Below are positions 23,061 through 34,026 of a stretch of 64,000 nt of DNA, in pieces. The notes beneath the pieces are model-generated. The model saw nothing but the letters and a program-made list of their open reading frames with translations, was not told where the DNA came from and ran no database searches. The stretch spans positions 1-64,000 of the forward strand of contig JAEPRB010000135.1 in the NCBI GenBank assembly GCA_016758965.1, read 5' to 3'. This DNA comes from Circinella minor (lineage: Eukaryota; Mucoromycota; Mucoromycetes; Mucorales; Lichtheimiaceae). The number at the start of each line of letters is the position of its first letter. Positions within the stretch are counted from its first letter, which is position 1. A program made the position numbers and the translations under genes.

Positions 23061-23619
23061 ATGTATTGTAACTTTTTATATATATAAAGTTATTTACTCT
23101 ATTTTTCAAACCATGACTATATATTATTATTTTTATCTCTTGTTTTTTTGGGTTTTATTTTTTATTTTTTGCAATATTTCAACGCGACAAACAACAAATG
23201 CAACAGACCAACAGAACGAAACTTTTTGTCTTCTTGGGAAACGATCAGCAAAAAAAAATTCATTAAACCATAAAAGTGCTTAGTGTTTAGGTTTTTTGTC
23301 ACACTTATATATATATATAAATATCTTTGGGATGAAACAATAGTTTAAGAAAAATAATGAACAATTCAACAGATAAAAATATAAGGATTGAAGACGGTAT
23401 ATATCAAGTTATACGTGACTTAAGAAAAAAAAAAGAAAGGAAAAAGTGATTATAAAGGGGAGGGAGAAACAGAGAGTAGAAAAGAGAGAAAAAAGTTTAC
23501 AATGCTGTTACTATTTAGCGTGTATGCGTACGTGTTTTTAATAATGTAATGTTATGTTTAATGAACTCGAGTTAAAAGCTATTGGATATATGAACGAAAA
23601 AAGAAGTTTTTTTATTAGG
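23061..23619. other. Convergent intergenic region
   Basis: This separates the stops of eL32 (+) and the FHA-RING gene (-). It holds T-rich and A-rich stretches for both 3' UTRs and a GA-rich patch near 23455-23495. No gene is seen. Confidence 0.5.
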
Positions 23620-25505
23620 TCACGTTGACGATGCTGATGCAGCAACAGGGGCAGCAGAAGTAGTTGCATTTTCTATAGAAATTATAAAAGTTTATTTTTA
23701 GTTAATTCTAATTACATTTATTAATAACAATAAAAGTTGTTTTCTTTTTATCTATTATTTTACCTTCTGAAGTAGAAACGCATTCTGCAGGTTTCGATTC
23801 TTCTGGTGGTGGAGATGTTGAAGCAGATGGTTCGCTCTCAGTATTTTCTTCTTGTGCTCGTTTTTTTAACATTTGAAGAACCTTGAAATAAGGTTACAAA
23901 CAATAATATAAAGAAAGCAATTAATAATGTAATTCACTCTCCAATGAGTTTATATACCTTAAGCATATACAAATTTTCTCTAAAGCTATTATTTACCTCC
24001 GTAGCTTCTATTGCTACACTAGCATCAAGATCTGCGTAGCTTCTACATAAAGGACATAAAAATCCGGGGTAACTTTGCAACAAAGGTCGACAGCATTTGA
24101 AATGGAATGTGTGGGAACAAGGTGCTACAAATAAGGCTTGGAAAGGTGCAATTGCATAAAGACAAATGCAACAATCTTCGATATGTATATTTTCACGATC
24201 CGCCGACTCACCGCCGTTTGCCGCTGCCGCTGCTGCAATTGCAGCTGCTGATGCTCCAGTATTACCAGCATTACTCATTGCTGCATCAAGTACACTGACG
24301 TTGTTGGGCGGTGTGGTCAAATTGCGCAAGGACTGAAACGTATTCAAACTGAAACACGGGATATGATCATCAGTTTTTTGTTTTGTTTTTTCTCATAACT
24401 TTTTGAATTGATATATAAAATGATATGATATGATACTATCTATAAAACATATTGATGCTCCCTATCATCGTTTTCCCCATCTCCACCCTCCCCAAAAAAT
24501 AAATAATTTATAGTAAGCAATAAGAATAAAATATATACCTAAATGTATTTGTTTGATGTTGCCATGTCCGGTTTAATTCAAGACGCATCTTAACGGCTCG
24601 ATATATTTCTAATAATAATATTATTATTGAAATAAAATATTATTTCATGAGTATTACAAAATCCAATCTTATCCAATGGCAAATTGTCAAATATATTTAC
24701 CTTCAGTACCGCCTTGATAATCCACACCCAATTGAACAACATCACCATCTTTAAGTTGAAATGGTCTTGATTCTTGATTTGGAGCACTTAATCGGACATG
24801 ATTGAGAAAGGTACCTGATGATGAACGAGTATCGCGAATGAAAAACTACATCACAAATAAAAAAGGGAAGTTTTAATCAAATCAGGGATCATATATAACA
24901 TGCTAACGATTTTATCTCTCTCACACTCTCACATACAAATATAATACTCTCTTCTCATGGCCATAAAAAGAATAGACTTTCTTTTTTTTTGTATCTTTCT
25001 CTCTCAGGGACCCACCATTTCCTCCTTCCCGTGCTATTTTCTTATTATATTTCTTCTCTCATAAAGAAAAAGGAACAGAAAAAGAAAAGAACGATGTTTT
25101 GTACATAGATAAAAAAAAAGAAATATATAATAGATACTTTACCTTGCCTCCTTCTGTCCATATTTCAGCGTGACCACGACTCACTACTTTGCTTCTAAAA
25201 GTAATACGATTGGGTGATAAGAATCGTTCCGTAAAACGTCCAATTTTTAAAATAGCATTTTCTTGTACATCTCGTTCAATGACACTAAATACAAGTGATC
25301 GAGGTGAATCTAAATGAGGAACAATACGGATATGCGGTGATGGTGGTGATGAAGTCTCTTCATTATTTTCTGAAATGGTTGTGTCGTTATTTCTGGCATT
25401 GTCATTATTATTGATTGATGAATTAAATTCATTTGTCGTGGAAGTAGTTGTAGACGACCTTATTTGACGTGAAGCTGTTGGAGAAGATAGTGCTGCTGTA
25501 AGCAT
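23620..25505 (-). CDS. FHA-RING E3 ubiquitin ligase (Dma1/Dma2-like)
   Basis: Six exons: 25505-25143, 24845-24701, 24608-24539, 24348-23997, 23881-23764, 23672-23620; 366 aa. Residues 1-60 are S/T/N-rich and disordered. The FHA domain (about 68-170) shows the phosphothreonine-binding signature: G89-R90, S-R-G-H (109-112), and S-S-G-T-F-L-N near 130-136. A C3H2C2-type RING (about 252-296) contains CCICL, PCSHTFHFKC and CPLCR. The order FHA then RING in a protein of about 370 aa is that of the fungal Dma family, whose yeast and fission-yeast members act in spindle-position/septation checkpoints. The acidic, Ser/Pro-rich tail has no recognised motif. The checkpoint role here is inferred from family. 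Confidence 0.92.
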
Positions 25506-27544
25506 TGTTCTATTTATAAAATATTAATAAAAAAAAAAGACTATCAAAAAAGTGTCCAAGGAATAAAATAAAATTGAAAAAAATAAAGTAAGATGAAATG
25601 TAAAAAATAAAAAAACAAAAGTGTGGAGTAAAAAAAGAGAGAGAAAGAGGGAATATTATTATTTATGTATAAAAGGAATCAAAAAAAGTGAGTGGGTAAC
25701 TACGCAATAACAAAAAGGGAGAATAATAGTTGTTGTTGGGGGGTGCTAGAAGAGAAGGGGAACGAAGAACCTCCAAGCCGAAACTTATAGCACAAAATAT
25801 CCTTCTTCCTACTTTTTTTTGTCACTCTTTTCTTCATATATATTATTTTTCAAGTACTGTACAGGAAACAAAGCCTCTTTGATTCTGTAATAATTGAAAT
25901 GACATCATATAACAAAAATGTATAAGCTTTGAAAGAAATCCATTCATGCATTTTTTTTTTCATTTTTTGCTGCTTTCGTAGTTGATTGGTACGCCCTTGA
26001 AATCGATTCGGATACTGTGGGTTCAGCTTCAGCAGATGATTCCACTATCTGTTTATATGTGCTAATGTACTAAATGCAAATTTGATTTTCTGTGCGGAGC
26101 TCTTTTGTTGCTGCATTACAAGAAATAAACGTTGTTACTATACTACAAAGAATCAATTGTGTACAAATGAAACCATGACAATAATGACAGCTTATTTTCT
26201 ATTTCTATTTGGTTTTAATTGTTTTTAACAATGACAATTTTTTATAACTACAATAAATGATACGATTGATTTATATCGATGTAGGATAATATATTATGGT
26301 GTATAATAATTTACATAATTATTTTCTTCCGCTCCTCGTTCTTACAAACTGACACCAAACCAAAAGCACCTATAAACAGTTTTGTACAACCACGATATAG
26401 ATATTTTTTGTAACGTCAGTACCTTCTATTTTTGTTCTTTTAGTTAACAGTGATGGGAAATTTTATATATGTACGTAACAAGTAATAAAAGGCGTTTTAT
26501 TCTCTTTCTTTAACCTAAAGCAATAATCATATATTCGAAAGGAATTCAATAATATATTTTGGTGATAGTGAAAATCTTAAGGTATTAATTTATCTGTACT
26601 TGTAATTGATACAACACAGTCGTAGAAAGTGAATACCTTCCTTGTTGAGGAATTTAAAAAGTTACAGTGCCTCCACCCCCAATTTTCTCTTTCCAACAAA
26701 CTGGTCTCCGACCAATTTTCGTTTTTGTAAAGCTCATTTTTCGTTTTTGTCATTCCCAAAGTTCGCTTTTAAAATAAAGAGATCGACTGTAAAGTACGTT
26801 GAGACTGTTTGTCAGAGCTTTTAGATTGAAAGGTCAAGGAGGCTTTTTTGGATTGCTTTTTTGGATTGCTTTTTGGATTGCTCACAGGTCAAAACATATT
26901 GGAATATATGTCTCGACAAAGAAACCAGGTCGAAATAAGGCACTGTCATCTGCAAAAATAGATCAATCGTGATTTTTTTTTTGGGAATTCATTGGGACCA
27001 CCACATTTGGACCGGCTGCCGGAAACGATAAACTCACCGGACAAAGCTGGTATCTTATGTAATATTATGTGTCGTATTTGGCATACTTCTTATTTTTACT
27101 ATCGAATTAAATCACACCTTATTGTAGATATTTACCTATAAAAGCATTAATATAAACATTATATATCAAATGCTGGTAAATATCTCAAGTGTATAATAGT
27201 GATTGCTCACGGATAGCTCTTCATTATTTATTGGCTATGGAACCAATATCTGAGATGTAATTTTTTATTTGGCCCTACTTTTTTAATAAAGGATTAACAC
27301 GAAGACTCATTTCATCTCTCGTCTCATCTCAACTTAATTTACAGCTTTCAAGCCAAATATCACAGTATGTAATTATTAACTTCCCGCTTTCAAGAACAGC
27401 GAAAATTGGAAGCACACTCTAAATATTGATTCTTTGAGAGTAGCAGTACACTAAAAGTAATTAATCACTGGTATTGATATCACATACTTTATTAAAGCTT
27501 AAGGAATAATATTAGAGCTAAACTATACATAACACACGATGCTA
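25506..27544. other. Gene-free interval
   Basis: About 2 kb. The first 200 nt (GA/A-rich on +, thus CT-rich in sense) are probably the promoter of the FHA-RING gene. Three near-identical 12-13-nt units (GCTTTTTTGGATT) lie at 26842-26879. No gene is seen. Confidence 0.5.
26842..26879 (+). repeat. Short tandem repeat GCTTTTTTGGATT x3
   Basis: Units lie at 26842-26854, 26855-26867 and 26868-26879, the last one T shorter. Confidence 0.8.
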
Positions 27545-29101
27545 CTAGTTTCTTGTTTTTCTACGCTTCGAGCAATCAAACAACAACATGTCCTCCCAGT
27601 CACGAAAACGCTTCAAACCTTTTTCGTCTTCCTTCAACCCGTCTAGCATCACCTTTGTATTTTCAACAAAGTCTTCATCTTCTGGTTCATTTTCTTCATG
27701 GTCCCCGTCCTCATATTCTCCGTCACTGTTGGTGCTGTTGCTTATAAAACTAACTTCATTAAAGAGATCATCAGCAAATTTCAGCGTCCTAACCTCGTTT
27801 TTGTACTTTTCCTCCAGAATCAAGTTGAACTTGGCATAATTTAATTTCACAGTTCGTTTTAGAGAAAGGATGGCCAACAGGAGCTTAGAGAACTCAGGTG
27901 CGTGTCTTGACGAGATTGGGAAACTATAACTTCCTTTTTTGTAGATAAGCATTGTATCAGAAGGCAGTAGCCGAGATCCATAAATTGTAAACTTTGTGCT
28001 TTGCCATTGACAAGATATAGCTTCCAACTTTTCCATGAGAACGCTGCTGTCAACTTGTTTAGACCATAAGTAAAGTGCGTGTTTTTTCAACATATTTCCC
28101 TTTCTAATATCAGCCTTTACGCCCTTTACAGACGGCTTTTCTTCTACTGTCAAAACATCAGTGTCATTATTCATATCACGTAAAATGAAGTCCAATCGTT
28201 GTAGTTTAACGTCTTTTTTAGCTTCCTTTAAAATCTTCGTAACCTGACTCACACATTCAGAGCGCTTGGTTTCAAGCTCTTCATCATCGAGGAAAGCCTT
28301 ATCCCACACGTTTGAATATACATGCAGCCGATACCAGTCTTCACCATGAGTTTTATTAAGCAAAGCCTTTGTTGACCAAAGCTCAACACTCGCAGACAAA
28401 GCGAATCTGATGTATTTACAATTTGAAGATAAATTTTTCTTGGAGTACCATGTAGATAAAAGAGTCTCAAGTTCAGACGTGTTTTTGCAATTAGAAATTT
28501 CAACCAACATGTCCCTTTCTTCAAGAGTAACCAAAGGTTTTACATCAATCCCAGCTTCGTCCTTCATCTTTTTTAAGTACTTGTTGAATCGTTTTGGAAG
28601 TTTTGTGTGTTGGAGGTTCAATATTCCATCTTCGCCATAATATGTAGCTAAATGGGCGAATTTATCAGCCACTGATAGATTTTTAAAGTTTTTCTCGGCA
28701 GTCTTTTTCTTAGTCTCCCAAGAGTCTTCTTCCACGGCAGCAGCATCTAAAACTTCATCCTCCAAGGTTTGCTGATACGCATATTGCCATTTCTTTTCGC
28801 GTATGATCTTTTTGATCGGTGAAGCGGTACATAAGAATTCCATATGTTCAATGACACTTGCCATTTTTCTATGTTCGGCTTCTGAGTATGTTACTGAATT
28901 TTCGTTTTTTAGCTTAGTTACGATATGTTTATATATTGAACCAAGTTTTTGTAAATCATTATTTTCGTCAGTAGGAAGGAATCCAAGGTCAAGCAGCTGC
29001 TTTATTACGTCTTCATATTTCCAGTCAAAAACTTTCGTTTTTGTCAAGTAGCTTGTAAAGTGTTTACTAATAGTGATCTCGTCTTCAACTAAATTAAGCA
29101 T
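27545..29101 (-). CDS. Intronless orphan protein (518 aa) with PD-(D/E)XK-like signature
   Basis: A single uninterrupted 518-codon frame, which is unusual beside neighbours cut every 50-600 nt. I recognise no named family. Residues 1-300 are helical and charged, without repeats. From about 265-420 there is an acidic helix (DDEELETKRSECVSQV), then R302-L-D304-F-I-L, then T-V-E320-E-K322-P, then KADIRKGNMLKKHALYLW, a beta-hairpin-like FTIYGSRLL..MLIYKKGSY, and a helix LLLAILSLKRTV. D304-x15-E320-x-K322 fits the catalytic spacing of PD-(D/E)XK nuclease folds. The overall pattern recalls large uncharacterised families expanded in Mucoromycota. The tail (455-518) is very acidic, then basic (KRRKTRN, possibly nuclear targeting). 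A 108-bp repeat array starts about 200 nt upstream. Lineage-specific or mobile-element-associated origin is likely; nuclease activity is inference only. Confidence 0.75.
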   Translation of the reverse strand: MLNLVEDEITISKHFTSYLTKTKVFDWKYEDVIKQLLDLGFLPTDENNDLQKLGSIYKHIVTKLKNENSVTYSEAEHRKMASVIEHMEFLCTASPIKKIIREKKWQYAYQQTLEDEVLDAAAVEEDSWETKKKTAEKNFKNLSVADKFAHLATYYGEDGILNLQHTKLPKRFNKYLKKMKDEAGIDVKPLVTLEERDMLVEISNCKNTSELETLLSTWYSKKNLSSNCKYIRFALSASVELWSTKALLNKTHGEDWYRLHVYSNVWDKAFLDDEELETKRSECVSQVTKILKEAKKDVKLQRLDFILRDMNNDTDVLTVEEKPSVKGVKADIRKGNMLKKHALYLWSKQVDSSVLMEKLEAISCQWQSTKFTIYGSRLLPSDTMLIYKKGSYSFPISSRHAPEFSKLLLAILSLKRTVKLNYAKFNLILEEKYKNEVRTLKFADDLFNEVSFISNSTNSDGEYEDGDHEENEPEDEDFVENTKVMLDGLKEDEKGLKRFRDWEDMLLFDCSKRRKTRN

Positions 29102-29298
29102 TTTAGTGGTGGAAAAGGCATCAATGTAAAAGTATTACTACGCGCGCGCATAAAAGTCAATTGCAAGAATCCATCAGTCATACGTCATCAAAAAAATTCC
29201 ACGTATGTCTGGGTGCAAAATTATCTCCTTTATGTAGGCGATTTAAATAAAATCAATAATCTTACTTGGTTTTTACTTAACGCCAGAGAAGTAGGTAT

Positions 29299-29950
29299 TT
29301 AAGAACCAATTGGGGCAGCACTTATTTTAGTTTGATTGTAGATCTTTCCCGCTTGATGTGTACTGAACAAGAGAAGCATGATCCCTGATATAGATGAAGA
29401 ACTAATTGGGGCAGCATTTATTTTAGTTTGATTGTAGATCTTTCCCGCTTGATGAGTACTGAAGAAGAGACTGAATAAGAGAAGCATGATTTCTGGAATA
29501 GTTGAAGAACTAATTGGGGCAGCACTTGTTTTAGTTTGATTGTTGATCTTTCCCGCTTGATGTGTACTGAAGAAGAAACTGAAGAAGAGAAGCATGATTT
29601 CTGGAATAGGTGAAGAGCTAATTGGGGCAGCACTTGNNNNNNNNNNNNNNNNNNNNNNNNNNNNNNNNNNNNNNNNNNNNNNNNNNNNNNNNNNNNNNNN
29701 NNNNNNNNNNNNNNNNNNNNNNNNNNNNNNNNNNNNAGAAACTGAAGAAGAGAAGCATGATTTCTGGAATAGGTGAAGAGCTAATTGGGGCAGCACTTGT
29801 TTTAGTTTGATTGTTGATCTTTCCCGCTTGATGTGTACTGAAGAAGAAACTGAAGAAGAGAAGTATGATTTCTGGAATAGGTGAAGAGCTAATTGGGGCA
29901 GCACTTATTTTAGTTTGATTGTAGATATTTCCCGCTTGATATATACTGAA
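29299..29950 (-). repeat. 108-bp minisatellite array, interrupted by an assembly gap
   Basis: The landmark AATTGGGGCAGCA recurs at 29308, 29404, 29512, 29620, 29783 and 29891. Steps are 96, 108 and 108, then across the gap, then 108. Shortened units lack a 12-15-nt piece of the GAAGAAGAAACTGAAGAAGA stretch. All unit lengths are multiples of 3, so the minus strand stays open through the array and reads a degenerate 36-residue repeat (beginning AAPISSSPIPEIM). A second minus frame is also open for two units. Copy number is unknown because of the gap. No start codon or splice context links it to the orphan gene at 29101. Confidence 0.9.
29637..29736. other. Assembly gap (100 N)
   Basis: Exactly 100 Ns lie inside the tandem repeat. 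This is the conventional placeholder for a gap of unknown size, so the array is probably collapsed. Confidence 0.98.
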
Positions 29951-30877
29951 CAAGATTATAGGAGATGTGTTACACTAAATATTTGACTATAATAAAATAT
30001 TATTATTTAAGTATCATATTGAAAACCATACCATCACAATCAAGGAAATATAGACACTCTACTGTACATGTATCTTTATTTGGAATCTAGTGTGATACAT
30101 TACTCAAATTGAAATATACATATTTTCAAAAAACAAAGTGACAAACAAACATTGATATGATAACTAACATAGAATGTTTATATGAATTCCATTCATACGT
30201 AGCGGTTGCTGAAAAAAAAAAATAATGTACCTAATCCGATTTTTAGTTTGTTATAAGAAGTCTTCGTAATTTAAGAACCTGGTAGCTATAAAACGACCAC
30301 ATTATTATTGCTTTTCGTTACTATCGATTTCATAACATGTGTTCGCTGTGCTCCAATACGTAAAAAAATATTTTTGCTAAATTGCGTAAAAGTGGAACAT
30401 CGTGCTGCTCGGGACACTTCTCGTGATAAGCATGGGATATATGCGCATGGTTACTGCTGGTTTATAATGAAAGAGCTACTTGATGTATTTTATAATTTAT
30501 TTACTAGTGGTTGGCAAGAAGGATTATAAGATTATTGATCAAGATATAACCCATGTTAGTGATAGGAGGAAAGCATTTGCAGAGAAATCTTAATTCTAAA
30601 ACATGAAATGAAAAGACAATTCTTACCTGTTGTTCAAAAATGGCTTGTTTCATATCTCTATGCTACTTCAAATATATATAAATTTTTGAGTTGTTGATTA
30701 ATTATATATATTCGACGTACCTGGATGAAGTTCATGTATCACTATTATATGAACTGTTTCATTTAGTCAAGTTTTGGCCAATCAAATTTTTTTACGCGCT
30801 CTGCGCGAAAATTTATCTTTTTGCACAACGCGTTGACTTTTTTTTTCGTTCCTTTCTCAAACCAAAAGCATAAAACC
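29951..30877. other. Intergenic region upstream of FEN1
   Basis: AT-rich. A 73-codon frame at 30308-30529 (+) contains CVRC, then LLNC, then EHRAARDTSRDK, weakly like the zinc-ribbon end of a TnpB/Fanzor-type protein (see findings). TTTACGCGCTCTGCGCG and ACAACGCGTT near 30791-30832 give a GC-richer block close to the FEN1 start and may be promoter sites (ACGCGT is the MCB/MBF motif of DNA-replication genes; here CAACGCGTTG at 30826-30835). Confidence 0.5.
30826..30835. promoter_or_regulatory. MCB-like element CAACGCGTTG upstream of FEN1
   Basis: AACGCGTT, one base off-centre from the MCB core ACGCGT that it contains, lies 43 nt before the FEN1 ATG. MBF-type factors control replication genes through ACGCGT in yeasts. 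Its use here is inferred from motif and target. Confidence 0.45.
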
Positions 30878-32481
30878 ATGGGTATTCACGGCCTCACCAA
30901 ACTCATTTCAGAGCATGCACCAGGTGCTATTAAAAGTAATGAAATTTCAAGTTACTTTGGTCGTAAAGTTGCTATTGATGCCTCCATGAGTATTTATCAG
31001 TTTATGATTGCTGTCAGACAACAAGACGGTCAAATGCTTACCAACGATGCAGGGGAGACAACCAGGTAAAAAAAAGAACAAATCTATGATATAATAGATC
31101 AAATAGATAAGAACGACGATTTCCTTTTATATTTGATCTAAATGTATATATATAGTCATCTTATGGGTATGTTTTATCGAACTGTACGAATGGTTGAAAA
31201 TGGTATCAAACCTGTATATGTATTTGACGGACGACCACCATTATTGAAATCAGGCGAGGTATATATGTAACGATATAATATACTATGGATCTGTACGATC
31301 GTTACTCATTTTGAACTACATACACATATATGCTTTTGTAATATCTAAACTATATAGCTTGCAAAACGAAAAGCGCGTAAAGAGGAAGCCCAGGCCAATT
31401 TGGAAGAAGCAAATGAAGTTGGTACGTTTATCATACGTCTTTATTTTCCAATTTTTCCTCTTCTATATTCTTTTATACAATAAAACTGATTGTATACATC
31501 GAACTATATATACAATTATAACAGGTACTACCGAAGAAGTTGCTCGTTATACCAAACGTACAGTCCGAGTTACAAAAGAACATAACGACGAGTGTAAAAA
31601 ATTATTGAAATTGATGGGTATTCCTTATGTTGAAGCACCATGTGAGGCTGAAGCACAGTGTGCTGAATTAGCTAAAGCTGGACTCGTTTATGCTGCTGCC
31701 TCAGAAGATATGGACACATTAACTTTCGGTACACCCACTTTACTTCGTCATCTTACATTTTCTGAAGCACGTAAAATGCCTATTGACGAAATTCATTTGG
31801 ATAAGGCTTTGGAAGGATTGGAAATGGATAAAAACCAATTTACAGACTTGTGTATTTTGCTGGGCTGTGATTATGTGGATAGTATCAAAGGTGTTGGACC
31901 TACTCGTGCTTATAGTCTTATCAAGGAACACAAGTCAATCGAAAAAGCCATTGAACATTTACCTGAAAAGTTACGTGAAAATGTTCCTCAAGATTGGAAA
32001 TATCCAGATGCCCGTGAATTATTTATTAAGCCAGATGTAAAACCAGGAAAGGAAGTTGAACTCAAGTGGGAAGCACCTGATGTAGAAGCTGTAGTTGATT
32101 TTATGGTCAAGGATAAAGGATTCAGGTAAATGAAGTAAAATGATATCTACTGTATAAAAGAACGAGGGGAAAAGGTTTTTACTGCTGGCAAACACTCAAT
32201 TGGTTTTTCAATTACACATATGACAGTGAGGAAAGAATACGTAAATCTTGTGAAAAGTTATCCAAGAATGTCAAGGCAGCTACTCAAAGTCGAATGAGTG
32301 ATTTCTTCAAGTCTAAGCCAACAAGCGCAAAACCCAAAATTGACAATAAACGAAAACCAGAGGTATGGATTTTTCATATATATATTAACAAATCATTACT
32401 AAATAACTCATTATTATTATAATTATTATTTAATAGAGTAAAGGAAGAGGAAGTGACAAGAAAAAGAAGGCCCGTAAATAA
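30878..32481 (+). CDS. fen1: Flap endonuclease 1
   Basis: Six exons: 30878-31065, 31156-31258, 31358-31421, 31525-32125, 32227-32362, 32437-32481; 378 aa, the usual FEN1 length. The start is [10 protein letters not shown], with the invariant N-terminal Gly2 that forms part of the active site. All metal ligands are visible: D34 (VAIDASMS), [17 protein letters not shown] (two Glu), ASEDMDTL (two Asp) and [13 protein letters not shown] with its helix-hairpin-helix. A PCNA-interacting box QSRMSDFF lies near the C-terminus, followed by a Lys-rich nuclear tail (KKKKARK-like). It removes 5' flaps during Okazaki-fragment maturation and base excision repair. An in-frame ATG at 30821 lies in the leader and is rejected as the start because family alignment begins at MGI. 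Confidence 0.98.
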
Positions 32482-32669
32482 GATATCATTAATATGAAAA
32501 ATCATCACCAAACTTTGCATTATTTCTATCATCAATATTGAACAATAATAAATTCATCATTCATAGCAAACATAACTCAGAGCGTTCTTTTTCCTAATTT
32601 ATATATCGCGTCTGGATTTTTTTTCAGTTCCCAATTTTATACTCTTCCCCTTTCCACTATAGTAACAAT

Positions 32670-33727
32670 ATGCAGAATCAAGAACGTCAGTTATTAACAC
32701 CAAAAGAGAAGCAAGTCCTCGATTCGCAACGTGAAATTGACTGGCTCAAACGTCAAATTGAACAATATGAACAAGCACTGGAACCTGCACCCGAACCGGA
32801 CACGATGTTATCAACTGTGCGTGATATTTTAGACAACGAAGAAAGTATGAATCCTATGGACACTATTGAAAACCATAAAGATGTCATTGACGAATTACGG
32901 GAAAAACTTGATGTCATGACTCAATTCAACCTGAGTAAAAATTCTTTAACTCAAGCTATTGATGCTTCACATAATGTATTAAAAGCATTATATCCTGGTA
33001 ATGTTGATCATGATTCTTTTGAACGCAGGTAAGCTAATCAATTTTAGAGAAATATAAACCTTAAATATTTGTTTTTATTAAACGACATATATGTGTTCCA
33101 TGTTAGCCGTGAAATCAAGATCAAAATTAATGAACGCGATGAATTGACAAGTTTGTTCTTAAAAGGTTTTGAACAGTTACGTAAAGTCAAAACCGAGTTA
33201 ACACAAACACAAGCAAAAATTATTGGTAAAAATTGCTATTTTTGTATTACAGCATGGTAAATATGAATAGAAATATTGATTTTGTTTTTATGTATTTAGA
33301 AAGTCATCAAGAGAATCGAGAATTAGTTCAATCCATACAAGATGCGAAAAATGAAGCTTTATTAGAATTTGAACGACAGGCTAATGATGAACGTGATATT
33401 ATGGCTTCACAAGTAACTGATAGATCAGAAAGGTAAATGATAATAACAATAAGAATAATCATGATGGGATGGATTGTTTTTTTTTTAACTTATTCTTTAA
33501 AAATATTTATAGACTTAGTGATCATCAACATCGATTGGAAATCGCACGAAATGTACTCATGGTAAATAAAATGATTTTATATAGTATTACTCAATTATTG
33601 ATTTAATATCTAATAAGTAAAATATTATAAATATTAGGGTCTAATTCTGGAAAGTGATATCAATTGGACAAATGATGATCATTATTTACAAGTCATGCAA
33701 GAAATTGGTGACGAACTTGAGGATTAA
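32670..33727 (+). CDS. CENP-H-like kinetochore protein (Fta3/Mcm16 family)
   Basis: Five exons: 32670-33028, 33107-33225, 33300-33432, 33513-33561, 33638-33727; 249 aa, close to the length of known CENP-H proteins. Most of the protein is coiled coil: heptads from about 12-35, 65-110 and 125-210 with many E/K/Q. The C-terminus has the compact family signature VLMGLILESDINWTNDD. CENP-H is an inner-kinetochore (CCAN) subunit that pairs with CENP-K. Identification rests on length, coiled-coil layout and this C-terminal motif, so it is probable rather than certain. It starts 188 nt after FEN1 in the same direction and is convergent with the PIG-V gene. Confidence 0.7.
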
Positions 33728-34026
33728 GAAAAGAAATGTTTTATTTTTCTTATTTATCATACATATTAACTCCCTTTTCCTTCTCCTCCACATCCATGAC
33801 CCATGTACATAAATTTATACTTTATATCTATACAACCTACACCTACACGTCATATAATTTGTTCATCATTCATACTCATCAATGCATCTATAAAAAATAA
33901 ATATTCTTAACAAATAATTATATGATCTCAATAGGCTCTTTTTTTTGTAATACTATTAGAATATTTATTACTATTAAGTGATAGATATATGAATATATAT
34001 CGTTTATATAAATAAAATATTAATTT

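Noticed and set aside
27553..29051. Plus-strand frames opposite the 518-aa orphan
   Set aside because: They are short and fragmented, while the minus strand is open throughout.
30821..30877. Upstream in-frame ATG for FEN1
   Set aside because: The mature FEN1 N-terminus must be MGI, with Gly2 near the active site; the upstream residues are T/C-rich leader.
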